Position numbers and translations under genes: made by a program. Of a stretch of DNA of 64,000 nt, positions 12,501 through 24,941 are shown one piece after another. The notes below the pieces were generated by a model. It had not been told where the DNA came from. It made no database searches and worked only from the letters and a program-made list of their open reading frames with translations. Each line of letters starts with the position of its first letter. Position 1 is the stretch's first letter. This DNA is from Zygnema cylindricum (lineage: Eukaryota > Streptophyta > Zygnematophyceae > Zygnematales > Zygnemataceae): NCBI GenBank assembly GCA_037447655.1, contig JBBHKE010001764.1, positions 370,737 to 434,736 of the forward strand. The letters are read 5' to 3'.

Positions 12501-15374
12501 CAAGACAAGTCACATACAGGACAAAAGGAGAAAGGCAAAATCGAAAGTTACAAACTGCTTACCTCCTTCAACATGTCATTCCATCTAGAAGCAATTTGAC
12601 TCAGCCAAAAGCTATTTTCTGTGCGTTGGTTTTCTCCATCTCTGTCAAACAGAAAAAAAATCTAAGAACACATTACACTGATAATCTTTCAACATCTTTC
12701 CCCCACCTCCCTCTCTCTCTCTCCCTCTCCCCCTCCCTCTCTCACTCTCTCTCCTATCCCTCTGTCCCGCCCCTTCCCATCCCCTTCTTCTCCCCCCTCC
12801 CTCCTCCTCCGATTGCTTCCCACTCAAACATGGAATAACAGACAACTTCAGAAAAACCAAAAAAGCAAATCAATCAATAGTAAGTAAGCTCAGATTCTTG
12901 AGGACTTACAAAAGGTATTCACTGTCACCAAGAGCATAAATGATTTTATTATTAGGATTAGAAAAAACCGATTGAACTTCCACATCCACCTGCATCAAAC
13001 AAATATCCTTACTCTATATGTCAATACTGCTTGCATTATTACCTTAAAACTAAAACCAAATCTAATATAACCAGAAAAATACATAAAAAAAAGCTCCAGT
13101 AGCTTCATACAATCAAGACATCTCTCATAATGTTCATTTACGCCAACACAACAGTAAAACTGAAACCATATTACATGAAAACAACTGGCAATAACTTATA
13201 AATAGAGGTCTGAAATCTGACTGGAAACATACCTGAGTAAGAACATGAAGGGTGGCATTACTGCTCGAGAGGTTAAACGCAGCAAAGTCCCCAGTGACGA
13301 GAATGAAGTCCGGATCATTTGAAAGTTTTGCCATTTCCTGAAGAGCAGTTCTTAAAAGCAGAATCGGGCTGATCACAAACAAACAATAAGAAAGTTAGAG
13401 CCTTCAAAAAAAATTCATGTCAATGGAAAGATGAAGATGAACAAGCTACTTACTCCTCCAAAATCCAAACTGAACTAAGAGAATGTAAGTCATTGACCTC
13501 TTTTAAGTTATAAGATTCTGAAAATATACAGCACAGTACATTGAAGCTGCTACTTTTATGAGATCAAACACAATCGCCAATTAAAGCCTCACTTCCCCTT
13601 CTCACCCACTTTCATCTATTTTTCTCTCCTCTAAAAACAAGTAGGCGTACATTCTTTGCTTCCTATAACTAGCAAGATTTGCTGATATCCATAGCTGCGA
13701 GTACTAAACAATCAGCAGATACAGTTTCTTCAAACCTACTCCGCCAGCGTTTACTCTTTAAGAAGCCTACCACTATCAGAAACAAGATAACCTTCGCAAA
13801 AATCCATAAGATTTAGACACTACCTGTCGCAACCATACTGCCCAAGTTGTTCACTTGCGTTTATTGTGAAGCCTCGACAATTAGACTTTGGAGTTGCATT
13901 TGCTCTGAAACAAGCGTTAAAAAACAAATGTTGAGAAAAAAATGCTTAACTGGACGTCCATCCAACCTAATAGAGATTATTTTTGAACACCACAAACATG
14001 CATCTCTGAAAGTTGGAATACTGCTTGTTGGGCGTTTGTCAAAACCTGCCCAGATAATAAAGCAAAACTACAGATTTCAAAATCTGGAAGATTTGACCAG
14101 CAACCTTTTGTGGACAAGTAACCACACATTTGTAATGTTATATATAATCTGTTCAGATAAAATACTTCTGCCTCTGACTACTGCACCAAAGAAGAATCAT
14201 GTCCAAAGTTCATTCCTTCTTGTTCATAACAAGAAAACCAATACCGCAAGAATACTTGACGCGTGCTCATTATGGAAAAAAACTAATTTGAAAAGCCTTT
14301 TTTGAAGCTAGGAGGAGATTGCTGACTATAATTAAGGAACTAAAGATATGTGACTAGCTAACTACAATTAACATTTATGTGCTGCAAAGTGATAATGCGA
14401 CACTTTGTCACATGTGAGCCTAACAGGTCAGACTTAGTTAAGGAACATTAATTGAGGTATAAAAAACGGCCACTATAATAATAAGCTGAACCTCACGACG
14501 ATGGAAATGAACAAAATTGCTATCACAAGCTCTCCAATGCCCTTAAGACTATGGTTCAATCGTAGCTGAAAAACATACCAGACTCTCCGAACAAATCTCC
14601 ATTCAAAGCCCTCCAAAATCTACCAACATAGACCTTGAGTAGCAGAGAGTCACACCTATACAAAGGATCCAAGTGTATATCTGAAATGTGAAAGAAAACG
14701 CCAATATTGTCGTCCTCATAATTCTCCACGATGTTTAAGCAAAACACTAACGTTGAAATCATTGCTCCAAGACAAACTAGAGAGAAAACCATTAAAGGAA
14801 TCACCCATTCATTAACATTAGTAACTCCTCCTCCTCCTCCTTGACCTTTAACAATTCCATGTCGCCGTACTCCTCTACGGAGATCCATAGCGCCCGAACA
14901 TTCTGAATCTGTACTATTTGATCGAACCTTCGCAGTAGATTCTTGCTCGGAAGGGCTGTCAATTTTAGATACAGGCAAAGGAGGTGGTGGTATCGAAGGG
15001 CTAATTGTTGAAGAAGGAGAAGAATAAAATCTTCTACCACTTGCCGAAGGTATACTGTTTCGAAACTCCTTCCGAAAAGGTCGAAGAGGTGACGGTTGAT
15101 TTAACAAAGGCTGAGACTGGACTGAAGTTACATGATTTGGCGATTCTATGGTTGCCCTTGTTGATTCTTGCTGATTGGAATCAGTACCAGAAGAATTACA
15201 AGGAGTATCTGTGGTGGTTGGAGGAGAAACAGAAGAGTCGTCAGGAAGAGGAGGAAGTCTTCGAGGTTGGGCAGAAAAAGACCTAATTTCAGGACTACTT
15301 TCGCTCCGACGAAAACCAGCTCTTGACGAACCGCTGGGAAACGCAGGAGAACGAGGCGGTTTGGGAGATGCCAT
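9512..15374 (-). CDS. Type II membrane calcineurin-like metallophosphoesterase (sphingomyelinase-like/endopolyphosphatase-like), 12 exons
   Basis: Join, from the start: 15374-14579, 13902-13824, 13368-13233, 12989-12910, 12641-12563, 12230-12198, 12129-12096, 11806-11706, 11574-11485, 11240-10521, 10040-9926, 9693-9512. All are GT-AG with matching phases, giving 814 aa. Layout: Ser/Pro-rich cytosolic region (1-185), one membrane helix (about 190-215), then the lumenal phosphoesterase domain with ISDIHLDPLY (D232, H234), VTGD (D319), ALGDSEY (D359), AGHRPPG (H485) and FGYLHRDQF (Y525, H527), and a Cys-rich tail. Order and tail resemble acid-sphingomyelinase-like phosphodiesterases and the vacuolar endopolyphosphatase. 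Two positions that are normally metal ligands differ: Asn of GN(H/D) is Asp359 and the first His of GHxH is Tyr525. An insert of about 150 residues follows FRLMRTP in exon 10. The substrate cannot be told from sequence. The 33- and 34-base exons are the least certain. Confidence 0.83.
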
Positions 15375-16917
15375 AGGCTTTCAGTTGACAGATTAATATG
15401 AAGATGATTGTTAGATGAACAACCAAAAAGGAAAGAAGGAAAAAAGATAAATGATAAAGGAAAAGGGGATAAACTGCAAGGAGGTGGTGATAGAGACTGG
15501 TTACAATTATATTAACCGAATCTAAACTTGCCAGGGTTTGTGAAAGGATGAGAAAGTTTCATTGTTGTAAACTGAAAAAGACTGAAAAAAGACACTGAGG
15601 CTTATGCGAGACATAAAAAGAAGAACATCTCGGAAAGTTTCTACGACCTTTTTTGTGTTTTTTTCCACAGCTTTAGATAGAACATCCGTTAAAATTTTGA
15701 TCACTTCCTCTTGTAATTCAACAAATTTAATCATCAAGATTTGCTGGCAATTAGCTACAGTACAAGCCAAAAAGTTGCAAGATTCAGTATGGTACTGTAT
15801 TGTACTACACTGGAAATCAGGAGTGTCAGCCAAAATGGAGCGTCCTGGAAAAGGGCGAATGTACGGTCGATTATAGAGTGTAGACCCAGTTCAAAGGCGA
15901 CACACAAGAGCTAAATGCCGTACATTTAGGTCAGATGTACGGCCGAACAGTTGCGAACAGGAATCCACGGATAATTCTCGAAACGTTACGCTTTTTTATT
16001 ATAATTCTGTACTTTTTTACTTTTTGTCCGCTTTTACGGCTACGACTCTACGAGCCTACGGCGCTTCAACTTCCGAAGCGGTCAGCGAGGGTGGATTGTA
16101 ACTCGCAAGTGTGAAACATTCTGTGGGCATGCAATTCAAAGGTTTAAACTTTCAGAATTACCAAAACGTTTTTTTAGATGTACACCAATGTAGGGTAGAT
16201 CTGGGTTCTTGAAATAAAACATCGACGGCAAGATATATTTCTGCAAATTTCAGCCATTGCGACGTATCACACGTGCTGACTAAACCGGTTGACCAGCTGG
16301 CACAATCTGACAGCCCTCGACAACGTGAGCTGCAGTAGTGGAGCCTGGAAGTACAGGTATATCGTATAGATATTTTGACATGTACTTTCGTAGATGTTAG
16401 GTTAAACATCCAAAGCAAGGCTACAAAACAGTACAGTACTGAACTGTAAAGTACTTGTACTTCAATTATCGCGGACGAAATGATTGGTGGTTGGCATTTT
16501 TACAGAAAAATAAAATTGTATTTAATTTGGAAAAATGCTTCTTGGTAGAGAACTCCAGGGTACAAGAAGTGACATGACAGTCTGGCTAGGTCCTTAGAAG
16601 CCACGTCGTCAAATACATCATTATTATTACTGGCTCATTTGGAGGAAAGCAAGTATTTCGCTGATTTCATTGGTTATATTTCCGCGTGGTCCATTAAAAA
16701 GCAGATAGATTCGTATCACGTGGTACCAAGCAGGCCAGTGGCCAGTCCCAAACGCTGACTACGTCACAAACGGTATCTTTTTATCACAAATGAAATGGCT
16801 TTAGGACAAAAGTACAGTCCAGCTCGATAAGACCATGTCCTATACTTCTGTAACCTGACAGGTTTTCCGACTTTGGCGCAGTGAGCATAATGACCACTTG
16901 ACCAATTTGATGTAAGC
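15375..16917. other. Upstream region of the metallophosphoesterase gene; intergenic
   Basis: On the minus strand the first 120 bases upstream of the start are pyrimidine-rich, as in many plant 5' leaders. Further out there are several AGTAC/GTAC clusters (15790-15810, 16430-16460). No gene seen. Confidence 0.45.
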
Positions 16918-17222
16918 ATAGTTCAAAAGTAGGTGAAAGTAGGCCCATACAATATGCCTATTGTATGCAAAACATACAATATCACCTTAAGACCCATATT
17001 GTATTAGGACCTATTCGGACCAATTAAAACATTCGAACCAAAAATTGGACCAATTAAAACATTCGGACCAAAAAAAATTATTTACACCGTCAGATTCGGA
17101 CGATCGGACGGTCTCCGATCAAAGTAGCGATCTAAGAAGATCACATGAAAAGCCCATAACACAACTTACGATAAAGGCGCCGACCAAAGGCCTACCATAA
17201 AAACGCCTACTTTTGAACTATG
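16918..17222. mobile_element. MITE-like element, family M2
   Basis: Terminal inverted repeats CATAGTTCAAAAGTAGG and its complement at 17206-17222. The left half holds an internal palindromic stretch around 'cctattgtatgcaaaaca'. Related sequence: a full copy at 45646-46214, in opposite order, and half copies at 39025-39114 and 43388-43680. No reading frame. Confidence 0.75.
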
Positions 17223-17721
17223 GTCCATGCTATCCAACATTATTCTACTTTGTACTGTTGGTATCGTGGAAGTACGTGACATCATGATTAGCGTCGCAAA
17301 TCTGACAAGGTACTAACACTATTCATTTCGCAAATCTTACTGGAAGATAAGGGCCGCAAATCGTACTCTATAGTCAAGTGTTAATTCTGCACTTTATACG
17401 GTGTTCCCAAAAATATGTCAAATTATTATGTCAATATCACGCGACATATCGTAATTATTAGCTTACTCATACGTCGTACATTATTGCGAAGTGCTAATTA
17501 TGCGTTTTATGCAGTGTTTCCACAAAATATCAATTTCACGCGACATGTAGTAATTATTGGTTAATAAATCAGTGGAAATCAAATTATTACGTCAATTTCC
17601 CACAACAAATCCTAATAATTGGCTTACTCACATGTTTCAAATAATAAATCGATAAATTGAAGTGCTATTTAAGTTAGAGAGACTCGACCACAATTCAAAC
17701 AAAACCTAGTCATACACCAAA
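17223..17721. other. Flank of the hAT remnant
   Basis: AT-rich. Two similar stretches (about 17385-17460 and 17490-17560) share 'ttatgcagtgtttcc'/'ttatacggtgttccc' followed by 'cacgcgacat', so there is a degenerate direct repeat of about 105 bases. This could be a sub-terminal part of the transposon, but no terminal inverted repeat could be fixed. Confidence 0.4.
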
Positions 17722-19698
17722 ATGGGGAAAAACATCCTCCCTTCCCTTAAAACCAAAATCCAAAACGAACTTCAAATATCAAAAAATGGTGAAACTGCCC
17801 AGTATTACCAAGTGAAAAAAAGCAGGGCCACTTCAAGTTTTTGGAAAAATATTGAATATGTCTATGAAGCTAAAACATCAAACAAATACATGGTAAAGGG
17901 GGGAGGTTTTGTGGTTTGTAATACATGTTTCATAGTTTATCAATACAAGTCAACAAACCGTACTTCAACAATTAACACTCACACATGTTTAGCTTTGGCC
18001 GACATGGATAATTCAAGAGGGACTTCTTCGTAAAAACAGAGGCGAAAACGAGTGACCGAAAAAAAATTGCGAAAATGGTGGAATTGATGTGTTGCAAGGA
18101 CCTTCGACCATTTTCGATAGTCGACGGTTCAGGTGTGATTTATTTTGAATTCCATTTACGATGGCTTTAATGTATATGTCCTTATAACTTGTTTTGTTAA
18201 TAGATTTATATGTTTGAGCTTCATCACTATTTTCTTATCAATAATATATATTCGTATGCTCATTTTTATTTTTTAATTATTATTTGGTTTGTCATGATGT
18301 TGTTTTTTATTTGTTTATCCATAAAAAAAAATCGGTTTGGTATAAACATTTTTTGTTGTTCATGGTTAGTAATTGTATGATATTTTCTTATTGATTTTTT
18401 TTTCCAAAATTTTGAAGCATTTTGTCAGACATTGTTTGATGTTGGTGTTTCGTCCAACAAAAGTATTGACATCGACCAACTACTCACGTCCGTCAATAGT
18501 GTAAAAAACTACATTATATCTTCTGCCAAAGATATTCATAGTTTGATCATCCCAAAACTTAGAGAAAAATACTGGTAACAATATTTTTGTCGCATTTACG
18601 ATCAATCTCTGAACCGAGACAAAAAAAAAACCTCATTCATGTCAGTTACGCTCATTTTATTGAAAATGAATTTAAACTTCATGCACGGACGTTTCAAGTC
18701 GATCATTTTCCGAAGGAAAAACACACCGCAGAAAAAGTTTTAACGCCTTTCGAAAATTGTTTGACCAAATTTGAAATGGCCAATTTTGATGTTTTGGAAA
18801 ATCGTTGAGTTGTTGTGACCGACAGTGGCTCTAACATGTGTGCGGTTGAAGGTCTACAGAGTATATTTACTTGGATACCTTGCGCAGACCATAAAATTGT
18901 TACAATTGCGACAACAATTTTGAACAAGAGCGAAACTTCCAAAAAATACAAATACGACGTGGAAGTTCATAATATTTTTGATCTAACTAATTCTTGTAAA
19001 TCGTTGGTCACATTTTTCAAACAGAGTATTTACAAAATCTTTTGAAAAACACTTTAAAACAAGAAAATGCAACGCGGTGGAATTCTTTGCTCCGATTGCT
19101 TAAGAGGATTTATGATGCATTCAATGAGATAGGATCAATCGCTCAAACAAAAAATAAATTGATACTCTTTGCTTCTATCGATAAGACTCATCTTACTGAA
19201 CTTATATGATTTTTGGAAATGTTTAAAAAAGCGACCCTAAATTTGGAAAAATTCAAAGAACCAACTTTACATTTGGTTGTGTTTGAACTATCGGCTCTCC
19301 ATAACCACTGTAAGATAAGAAAAACATCTTACAATGACGAAGAAAAACAATCCTCTGCCGATTCTTCAAACTTGCAAAAACTGAAAGAACCTTCTATGAA
19401 ATTTGCACAACTGAATTGGGGCCTTCCCGAGTACCATACTGTCGCGGCCCTTATAGATCCCCGAAAAAAACAAAGGCTTGAAATAATTGGGGTATCGAAA
19501 ACCGAAATTGAAAGCGTGAGGGTCAAACTTCGAGAACTCACAAACGACCTCGGTGATGACGTTGATTTCGGTATTCCTCAAGGCATAACAAAAAACCGAA
19601 AAACTTCGCAAAGTATGGACGGTTTCCACAATTTTTTTGGTGAGAGCGATTACGAAAAACGAGGTTCTTATTACCACCGACAAAAAAACGCTCGTTAA
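17722..19698 (+). pseudogene. hAT-family transposase, decayed
   Basis: Four broken reading frames follow one another. 17722-18030 resembles a BED zinc finger (W-K-N-I-E-Y aromatic block, C-N-T-C, then H-T-C). 18790-19045 carries VTDSGSNMCAVEG followed by CADHK, the second catalytic Asp region and the C..H element of hAT transposases. 19213-19698 carries LPEYHTVAALIDPRKK, the late hAT core (ALLDPR type). Several stops (for example the TGA just before VVVTDSG) and frameshifts separate them. The hAT C-terminal dimerisation region is not clearly seen. No 8-bp target duplication or terminal repeats were identified. Confidence 0.7.
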
Positions 19699-21238
19699 TA
19701 ACTCTATTATGGGTTCAAGGTCCTAATGCCAACAAAAATCAACTCTAATTTATACATCTAACAATAATTTGGATACACAATCCCATATTGTATTCACGAT
19801 AGCCTGTGTTCATATATTCGACCTTGAACGTGTTAAGTTCTTGCGATTTCCCCTCGTCTTTATGACCAGGAAACAAATTTGTGTCCGTGGCGACGCACTC
19901 AATTTCCCGTGTCAACGCCTCTATCCGACACTTGATCTGTATGTTTGTACGAAATGATGAGCAGTTTTAGTACGGATTCATACATTTTGTACAACACACT
20001 ATTTAAAAACAGTTGAGATTTGAGTAATTAGAGAGCTAATTCAACAGTATCTATATTAACGTAGAAAAAACTGAGTCATTAATTCTATTTTAGATTCGAG
20101 GGTCGAACTTTGGGGGCGCCGAATTAGCGTTAGTAACGGTAATGTCGATTCATGATGTAGAGAGTTAGAGAGATATTTGAAGTGACGTCGAAATGTGTTT
20201 CGTTTCGTTTTGAATAAATTGATTTTTTTTTTGATGAAGTGTTTTTTCTATTTTTTCTTTTCTTATCAAGAAAAAGTAGGTCAACTCATTTAATTAAAAA
20301 TGCATTTGTTCCATGAGTGTATTCATTTTATTTTGGGCATTCCATGTGGGCGTTTTATGCAAAAAAACCTTCATATGTTTGGAAGTCGTTTCGAACAGCA
20401 AAGGGTGAAAAGGGAGCCGTTAGAAAGATTTTATTCGAAAAGGCTGAAAAAAGACAACGTCAGGGAATTGAAGGAGATGGTGGTCCTAGAATGGCATAGT
20501 AAAGCTTAATGTACAAACACATTGTACGCAAGTGATAATTTTAAAACCAGGTTGCACGGTTTGAAAAATCTTTGAAGATTATCAATATCATAGTTTTAGC
20601 CTACGTGGTACCATTCAAAAAGAGCACGTATGAGAGTGCTAGGTGCACGACCTGATGGCAACTCGTCCTGACAACAACTGCCAGTAAGCGTGTCCGTAAA
20701 GTTACTGATGTAAATCCCGCATGGGCAGAATATCCTTACTGAATTAAGGTATCGCAGAATATCATCAAGATTTTGTCAACGGCTTATCGAAAGACAGGCG
20801 TACGGTGACTCTCAAAAGGTACGTGTACGGTTCAATAGGTCTCCTTGCATGTTTCAAAAACATAACTAGATAACGCATATGAAACAAAGTCAAAATGTAA
20901 CTAGCTAAAGGACAGCGACATGAAATCAAATCCGAGTCAAATCCAATCAAATAGTCAAATGAATGAATAGACCTGCGAAAGCTACAGTAGTTACGGAGAG
21001 TCGAGGGAATCGGGCATGCTTGCTCATGTCTTAAGCGTGTGTGATTTCCATGAAAATATATTACGAGAAATCCTTCATTCCTATTTGTTGGTATCTGCCA
21101 CGTGGATGTGTTATGAATGGCCAATAATGACTCGGGTCATGCCATTGGGCCATGAATCGGGTCATTGCGTTAAGGACCGGCTACGGGAAAATCTTTTCCT
21201 AATGGCTCATGCAGTTAAGTTATTCATTCGCAACCTCG
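19699..21238. other. Intergenic, no gene seen
   Basis: AT-rich. A degenerate M1-like terminal repeat may lie near 20123-20160 ('gcgttagtaacggtaatg'). GTAC motifs recur near 20815-20830. The reading frames present are short and lack recognisable motifs. Confidence 0.4.
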
Positions 21239-21353
21239 CACCAGTGCCGCCTTCCCCACATATGCCGATGGCGGACCAGCCGTTAAATGACAAAAGCGTT
21301 CAGACCGAGGATGACAATGATTCTCCATTTTGTGGATTCGCGCTTCGAAGGTA

Positions 21354-21455
21354 CACCGTGAATCGTTATTACTTATTAGCCTTATGTACTCTATATCGGC
21401 GCCACAAAATTTATTGATACTAATAATTTCTTTAGTCTAATAACGATTCACGGTG
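21354..21455. mobile_element. Short M1 MITE with perfect terminal inverted repeats, plus a third end
   Basis: 102 bases with perfect 18-base terminal inverted repeats CACCGTGAATCGTTATTA, flanked by TA on both sides. A third, right-type end (CGATTCGCGGTG, 21521-21532) follows 77 bases later, also followed by TA, so two overlapping or nested elements may share the left end. Absent from arm 2 except for about 12 bases near 42780. Confidence 0.8.
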
Positions 21456-21949
21456 TAGAGTTCATTACTCTAATTGTTTTTTTGTGTATTTTTACTCTAA
21501 TTTTTTCATTACTCTAATTACGATTCGCGGTGTACAGTCGCAATTCGCACTTTTTGGAGCGTTTCGTAATTCCGTGCGCAAAGCGGTATTCCGTGCGATC
21601 ATATTCAAATCTGTTTCGATGGCGGAAAGTAAACGTTAGGCGTTTGCCGAATAATCAAAGGCCAATTTTTGAACGCGAGTCACATATACGACAGCGAAAC
21701 AGATTTGAATCTTTTCGCACAAGTGTACGGCCCATCCTTCCATTTCCCAGCAGCTCTACACCGACCGCGCAGGACTCCGACAAAGTCGCGTTCTCCTTTC
21801 CATATGTACTCACCTAGATGTGCCTTCTCCACATACGACAAGCACAGACCGCGGACCACCGACAAAGCAAACAGTAGCGAAAAGATTCCAAACCTTTTTG
21901 CCTCTACGCTACTGGAGCGTAGCGAAAATGCGCATCGACGGAGACCCGC

Positions 21950-22030
21950 CACGTGGTCGAAACCCAAACCGTCCATCAGCCGCCCTTGCGACGTGACGTC
22001 CCTTAGGACGCGAGAACTACAAACTATAAA
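21950..22030 (+). promoter_or_regulatory. Promoter elements of PstS-like gene 1
   Basis: Three motifs are kept in both gene copies: a G-box CACGTG (21950-21955), a CRE/C-box-like TGACGTC (21994-22000) and a TATA box CTATAAA (22024-22030). The TATA box starts 109 bases ahead of the ATG in both copies, although much of the surrounding sequence differs. A G-box and TGACGTC are typical bZIP sites in plants; that they regulate this gene is inference. Confidence 0.6.
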
Positions 22031-22132
22031 CCCGTTTCTTCGCCATCTCTTCAAAATCATCTGGCGCACACAGCGAAATTAATATCTCCCGTCGCCTACT
22101 TCCGCTCTCACCCTCTCTCACGGTTCGCTGCA

Positions 22133-23443
22133 ATGGCCGCCATCGTCGCTTTCCTCGCAATCGTCGCTCTCGCAGCAGTCAACAGCGCCGAGGCAGCAAT
22201 TAAAATCGGTGGCGCCACGTCAGTGGAGAAGGTTTGTTCGAACTCCTCTGTGCGACTGTTTCGCTTGCTCTCTCTCCATCACATTTTCATTTTGCGGATT
22301 AGCCCTAAAGTTGCGGATTTTGGTGACGCATTTCTTTCCATTGTCATCGAGCTTTCATTGAGCTCTTGCCATTGCTATTTCAACCAGCCCTTCTTCTCCC
22401 TGTCTCTATTGTCTTTTGATATCTTTATAAACTGACCGAAGGAACCCTCCTACTAACTATTAGTACATGTTAAACTCTCCTTGCCTCATGAATTTCTCTT
22501 CTTACCTATTCTTTTTCCCTCTCTCTCCCCCTCTTTTCCCCTCAATCAGTATGTCGGGCAGCTCTGCCTGAGCAACAAGGCTCTGTACGGATCATACGCC
22601 TCTGTGGGATCCTCCGCCGGTATCTCCGGATTCATCCGCAAAACCTACCAGGTGGCGTTCTCCGACGTGGCAATGTCAGCCTCCCAGGACGTCCAGGCCG
22701 GAGGAAAAGCCAAGCTCAGCGTTCCCTTCACTGTCGCCACGTACTCTTTCTTCACCAAGAAGGCTTCCGGACTCCGTTTGACCACCGACCAAGTCGCCAA
22801 AATCTACACCTCCACCGTCTCCTGGTCCTCGATTAAGGCCGGTCTCTCTGGAAACGTCATTCCCGTGGCTCGAGCCGACGGCTCCGGAACCACCGAAGTC
22901 GTCTGCCGATGGCTCGCAAAGTCCTCTTTCTGGCCGGCCTCCGTCAAGAGCCCCGTCTGCGGCTCCGCTTCCTGGAGTGGGAAACGTGGTATTTCTAGGT
23001 CGGTTGTATTCAGGACAGGATCGAATGGAATTGGGCAGTACCTCGCCGCGACCCCCAACGCTCTCGGCTACTTGCAGACTGGAATCGGAGCTGTCACCTA
23101 CAAACTTTTCCCCACGGCTATCAGGAACTTGGGTGGAAAGTTCGTGGCTGCTGCGGGAACCACCGACCGTGGAGATATTTACGCCGCCCTTCCCCGAACT
23201 GTGAGGGCTTTGAACTTGCCATGGAACGACGTTGACCTTATCGATGTCTCCGGACCGTCGACTTACCCCATTTGCGCCCTTGCCTTCGAGTTCGCCAAAC
23301 TGAGGGGCGGGGCAACAGTCAAGAAATTCGTACTTTATACCATGTCTTCCGGCGCGCAGGGGTTGGCCACCACATTCCAGTTCGATCCTCTTCCGAGCCA
23401 GTTTACCGCAGCTGGTATCTCGTGGGCCAAGAAGATTGTGTAG
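22133..23443 (+). CDS. Secreted PstS-like phosphate-binding protein, copy 1
   Basis: Exons 22133-22231 and 22550-23443 around a 318-base GT-AG phase-0 intron; 330 aa. Residues 1-22 form a signal peptide (MAAIVAFLAIVALAAVNSAEA). The mature protein has the phosphate-binding loops of the PstS/DING family: GSSAGISGF (about 53-61), VAFSDVAMSAS (about 68-78) and ARADGSGTTE (R141-T148), the last equivalent to the Arg/Ser/Thr loop that holds phosphate in bacterial PstS. Length suits the family (about 320-350). In bacteria such proteins feed an ABC transporter; no partner gene is here. A secreted eukaryotic protein could capture phosphate at the cell wall (inference). Exon 2 is markedly GC-rich with C/G-ending codons compared with its AT-rich surroundings, suggesting strong expression or a distinct origin. 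Confidence 0.88.
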
Positions 23444-23985
23444 AGAACCGAAGACAGAGGGAGAGAAGGAAGATATAGGGAAAGGGAGGATTTTTTTTTG
23501 TGAGTTTTTTGATCATTTTGCCTCAATTTGTCTTGTAGGTTTTGTTAGGCAGTTTTGAGGTTCTATTGGGTAGGTATGTCGTAATGAGGGAATTAGACTC
23601 ACAGCTGCCGGTACCTTTTGGGTGAACAAGATTTTGTAGAGAGCGGGAAGAGGGAGAGTTAGTGAGGGGATGATCTTTGATGAGGGATGGATTTTTTAGA
23701 ACCAAGGTTTTTATTCTCTTGTGGGTTTGTACTGTACCTTTTTTATTGGATAGCGTTGTAAGAGGTAATTTTATGGCAATTTTGGTTATCCCGGCTTTTT
23801 TTGTACTTAAACGTTTTTGTAGCGAATAAATTAAACATATTTGACCTGTTTTTAAAACTTGCCACGGCTGGCAATTTTTTCCATCGATGTTGTGTTATGT
23901 TTTCTTCTTTTTTTGTCTCTGTGTATGAAATGCCGGTTGTGGTTCTCAACCTGTATTTTGTATTTTTGATTAAAATGGGCCACTT

Positions 23986-24577
23986 GAGATAAAACAAATT
24001 TAGTGTAGTTAATTTAAAGAAGATGTTATCGCGAATAATTCACTAATTCTAAAAGCGATGGGCAGCGTCCTCAGTGTTACAGTACTATTCCCTCTGTTTT
24101 TAATATTCAAGTCAATTAAACTCTGTCGTCCATTGGGTTCTTGAGGAGTTCGCTATGAGTATGGAGGATTACTTCTAAAGAGGTAGGCAATCAAGATTCT
24201 TTTCTCCTGCATCCAGTTTGGTCCTTGTTTTCATTATTTGCTCCCAAAAGCTTGGGAAGGAAGTCGGAGGAGGACAAGCTTTTGGATGGTCTGGAATCTG
24301 GTTATTACCTTGTTTTTGGGCATTAAAGCTGTAGTACCATTTTCCTAGAGTTTTTATTGTCAGTTACTCAATATTTTCCCTTGTATATTTAAATATCTCG
24401 TGTGCTGAAACCAGTACATTGCCAAAAGTCAAGTCTCTCAATTTTCCCTTTTTCCTTAGTTCAACTTTCAACAAATGGTTTTTTTTCCATCAAATTCTCC
24501 AAAAGCTGTCCCATTAGTTATGCCGAACCTTCCGTGGACAATAGATTTCCTAGTACAGCAATATATATCTTCTTTCT
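23986..24577. other. Intergenic, no gene seen
   Basis: AT-rich and T-rich DNA between the end of inverted-repeat arm 1 and the duplicated flank of the first copia element. Confidence 0.5.
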
Positions 24578-24941
24578 TTTTTTCATGTTTTCTTCTCTTT
24601 TCAACTGTTTATGATTATTTTTTCTTCCTTACTGTCAGATTTTTCTTCTACCTTCTCTCTCTCCTTATTGTCCTCTCCCCTTCAAGTTTTTACTCTCGAC
24701 CAACAGAATTTCTGTAAACCTTTCGTCAATTTCTGACTGAACCAGTACCCTAGTTTGAATACCATTGTCTTTCTTTCCTACAAGTGGACAATTTGCCTTA
24801 TCACTTCTTTTTCCTCGTTTTCCTTCTAGCAAAATTTCCTCTAATTTCTCATTATTCATTTCTTCTTTTCCTCTCACCTTTCCACCTTTCCACCTTTCCA
24901 TCTTACTATGCCTACGAACTGTTTTTTGGATCGCACAAAAA
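24578..24941. repeat. Flank duplication A, left copy
   Basis: About 364 bases, pyrimidine-rich, directly abutting the copia-1 LTR and repeated in the same orientation at 30350-30713, directly abutting the other LTR. By eye the two copies differ at roughly 5% of positions. This is far longer than a normal 5-bp target duplication. Confidence 0.85.

Larger units (their letters stand above)
21239..23985. repeat. Inverted duplication, arm 1
   Basis: This segment matches, in reverse complement, about 40330-42905. The match covers upstream DNA, promoter, both exons, the intron and about 500 bases downstream of the PstS-like gene. Coding parts are almost identical; flanks are clearly diverged. Arm 1 contains an M1 element block (21354-21535) that is reduced to a single end in arm 2. 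Confidence 0.88.

Noticed and set aside
12670-12830. CT-rich plus-strand frame (Ser/Leu/Pro repeats)
   Set aside because: Low-complexity pyrimidine tract in an intron, not protein.
17722-18033. Host BED zinc-finger gene
   Set aside because: Followed in order by hAT transposase remnants with stops, so it is better explained as part of the transposon.
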